A stretch of 64,000 nucleotides of DNA from assembly GCF_963966145.1 (NCBI RefSeq), contig NC_091048.1:22010001-22074000 (forward strand). The letters run 5' to 3'. Each line of letters begins with the position of its first letter. Position 1 is the stretch's first letter. The position numbers were made by a program, and so were the translations under genes. The stretch comes from Tenebrio molitor. Taxonomy: Eukaryota; Arthropoda; Insecta; Coleoptera; Tenebrionidae. Under the pieces are notes generated by a model. It made no database searches, was not told where the DNA came from, and saw only the letters and a program-made list of their open reading frames with translations. Below are positions 61,288-64,000 of this stretch, one piece after another.

Positions 61288-61764
61288 CAGGGTGTCCCAA
61301 AAATGGCGTACTAACGGTGCACTACGGTGTAGAAGAAACTACCGTAAACGTCAGAAAAATGTTTAAAAAATTCTATTGGACTTAATTGCTGATTTGGTGG
61401 TCCTTGAAAGTGGCACTTAACAGGAAAATTATTTTGAAATATATGTATTAAATTGTCAAGACAGCTACCTCTAATCGTACATATTATCACAAAGTACAAG
61501 ATTACTTACTACCAATATCTAATCCTGCACAATAGTGAATTTAGAAGCTTTGGAAATCGAAAAAAATATTTTAAATCCACTACGGTAACATTGCAAGGTA
61601 ATGATGTACGAGTACATCTTTGTTTACATTGTATCACCGTTAATAATAAAAATAATAATAATTTATTTTTTTGTCTGAAAATTATTTCCATATTTTTTTC
61701 GTGTATATTTAAACATTCTGGATACAGTAGTAAGTAGTTAGTACGCCATTTTTGGGACACCCTG
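61288..61764. mobile_element. 477-bp TA-flanked MITE
   Basis: CAGGGTGTCCCAAAAATGGC, then GTACTAAC, is repeated in exact inverted orientation at the right end (28 bp), with TA on both sides. The terminus is the canonical form of the Tc1/mariner-like group in this window. No transposase remnant. Confidence 0.92.
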
Positions 61765-61936
61765 TATATGTACAATCGCAAACTACTGCCTTATTTCCGA
61801 AAATACAACAAGAGTGAAAAGCGAGGGCAAATTTACGAAAATTAATTCAATGCACATTTCCTTTAAATGTCAAAGTTGTAATGTTCGACTTTCTATGGCA
61901 ACAGTGGTTAAAAAATGTTTTGTTCTATGACATGTA

Positions 61937-62120
61937 TCGGGTGTTCATTTAAATTTATCCTCAAAGTTGGCGTTAAAGAGTCGATTGTGAACGCACCACT
62001 CGCGTAAAAACACAAACAACGGTAAGATTTAAACAGCTGATCCGTGATCCGTAATCTGCAGTGCGTTCACAATCGACTCTTCAGTGCCAACTTTGAGTGA
62101 ATATTTAAATGAACACCCGA
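61937..62120. mobile_element. MITE family A, copy 4
   Basis: TCGGGTGTTCATTTAAATTT, then CAAAGTTGGCGTTAAAGAGT, is mirrored at the right end (...TTTAAATGAACACCCGA). TA lies on both sides. This is the best-preserved termini of the four copies. Confidence 0.9.
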
Positions 62121-62122
62121 TA

Positions 62123-64000
62123 CGACAAAATTTTAATTTTTCAGCGGAAATTTTTGTCGTTTCCATGACAACCGTACCAAATGCAAGCTTTCTCGTAAAT
62201 GTTTGTTGCAAAGCTGCAATTTAAAAAAAACTCTTTTAATTTGTTTCTGCCGAAACAAATACATCTGAAAATTCTCCCCAGATTTTCTTAAATGTAGCAA
62301 ATTACATCTCTTCAAATGAAAATAGTTTAAGGACAGAATTTTTAATAATTATGTGGCATTGACTGTGACAGATGTTAGTCACATCATGATGGTACAAAGA
62401 AACAGCAGATTGTAGAGTTATTAATTATTTTCTTGTTATTGTTGCAATTTATATTACAACTGGATTCCTGTTGAGCCAGTTTTGAGTCTTTACGCCTCAA
62501 CAATCTCTTCTCGTTGGTTTTCCAACAATACAATTTATTTGGGATTAACATCAAAGAGTTCCTGATTTTTTTTAGGTTTGCCACATGCAATATGATTTCC
62601 TTGTCAAAGTTGCGAAAGTATCAATTTAGTGTAGATGCGTTGAAGCAATTTATCTTTTACGAAATGTCTAGATTTGGGCATGTAAAACTAGTTGCTGCAT
62701 CTCTGCATCATAAATCATTTTTCCCTGAAGTTTGTACATTTCAAAGATTTTTATTATTTGTGTATTTTACTTTATAAACTTGGTACTCCTCATTAATGTC
62801 AATTATATATGAGGACTTGCTCTCGTTAACTTGTACAACGTTAAATAATGTCCTGTTTACATTAAAAGGGTGATTAAAATTTTACAAAATTCAACTCTTC
62901 TACTTCAAATAAGAATTTAATCTTCTTAGTCGAGAAAAACTTAATCAAACTTTCTTTACTGTAAACATCCTGTAGGTTTTCTGATATCTTATACAATTAT
63001 CTTCAACCGTCTACTTGGAAAATTGTTATTAATCATACAAATACTTAGAAGAAAATCAGTAAATAATTTTTTTCAGATAAATCATCTTTTATGTGTTTCA
63101 AGCCTTACTTGAAAATACGAGTCAATCCGCCAGTTCATGAATAATTCATATTTCCTCATGAATCTTCTATAAAAGCTTCATTAGAATAATAAACAAAAAA
63201 TTAAATATAAATAAATAAATTGAGACGTTATTGAGATAAATCAAATAATAAATAATCGTGATATACGAACATTGTACGTCACTGTTTTGAGTGGACCATC
63301 TACATCTCAATTAATTTTTCCAAAAACTCTGTAACTCGCCATTTACATCCCAATCTATCACCGCGGTAAGTGTTACTTCAAAGTTATCTCATTTAACGGT
63401 ACATTGTAGTGTGGAAATCAGACGAAGTAAATTTACTTTCCACCTTGAAATTCGAAATGGAAACCCTTTCGTTAACTCAGCAGAATATAAATCAGGGCTA
63501 AGTGCTTTTAGTTCCAGGTTCTACTGAAGCTTGTTCGAGATTGATGAAAATCTCTCTCTCCGAGTGTTTGTGTAAGTCCTAAGCTCGGATTTTTTTTTGT
63601 TTATTGCACAACTCCCATAAAATCTCTTATTTTCAAATCGCCAAACCGCTAATATAACGGACCCATATTCGTCGAGCTTTCCGAATATCTGGATGACAAA
63701 CGATTTTAATTGTTGTTTGCCGAAGTTTTGAACGTTCGTTTTGCAAAAGTTGCCAATTTTTTATTGTGTCATGGTCAGCTCCGTAAAAATTATGGCGCTC
63801 CCAAAACAGGAGGAAAATGAGAAACGTGGAGTGTGGTTGGTGTTGTTTATGGTGAGAGGAAATAAAAAATGAGAAGCCGTGTGCTATTTAATTGGGATTG
63901 AATTTTGCTTTGCGCGGTCACAATCATAATAATTTAAGCAAATTTAAAACAATTTGTATCCAGTCGTGTGATAAAACCAATTTATCAAATCAACTGCGCA
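62123..64000. other. Spacer to window end, no gene seen
   Basis: No recognisable gene. From about 63300 the composition becomes less AT-rich, without open frames or motifs I can name. Confidence 0.4.

Noticed and set aside
61453..61781. Frames of 90-94 codons on both strands
   Set aside because: They lie inside a MITE and include its terminal repeat; there is no protein motif.

Overview
This window is animal nuclear DNA, most likely from an insect and probably a beetle. The basis is AT-rich sequence, many introns of 50-57 bp, AATAAA poly(A) signals, a SERCA calcium pump with the insect-type long C-terminus, and a tRNA-derived SINE whose core resembles well-known insect SINEs. The beetle assignment is an inference. 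There are no bacterial operons, CRISPR arrays or rRNA genes, and I found no credible functional tRNA.

Only two ordinary genes are well supported, both on the + strand. Positions 1-4981 hold all but the first ~96 codons of SERCA, the sarco/endoplasmic reticulum Ca2+-ATPase, in six exons; the gene enters from the left edge. Positions 16020-17754 hold a complete seven-exon gene for a secreted, probably GPI-anchored metallocarboxypeptidase of the M14 N/E subfamily (carboxypeptidase M-like, 474 residues). The two genes show no functional link.

The rest is intergenic and dominated by old DNA transposons. The main group is a Tc1/mariner-superfamily set with TA target sites, termini close to CAGGGTGTCCC and decayed transposases of the type that starts with a DUF4817 helix-turn-helix domain (7859-10718, 19386-21389, 22643-22846, 32684-33955, 35257-35390, 52227-52709). 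There are also a MULE with FLYWCH remnants (about 46010-50390), a hAT-like foldback MITE with an exact 8-bp target duplication (48618-48810), a PIF/Harbinger-like perfect palindrome (30246-30377), two TTAA-flanked elements (30748-31466, 56122-56680), a TA-flanked MITE family in four copies, a truncated LINE, a SINE in two copies and several dispersed foldback repeats.

The most informative structures are nested insertions whose order can be read from target duplications. At 32533-34807 a foldback repeat was split by a LINE, which was split by a Tc1/mariner-like element. At 19386-21389 a TIR transposon contains a SINE fragment that was split by a 950-bp TIR element. At 46010-50390 a MULE was hit at least three times. 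From about 35400 to 64000 there are long stretches where I see no gene; they may be introns or regulatory DNA of flanking genes. I found no convincing new multi-gene system. The novelty here lies in repeat architecture and a few unassigned hairpins.
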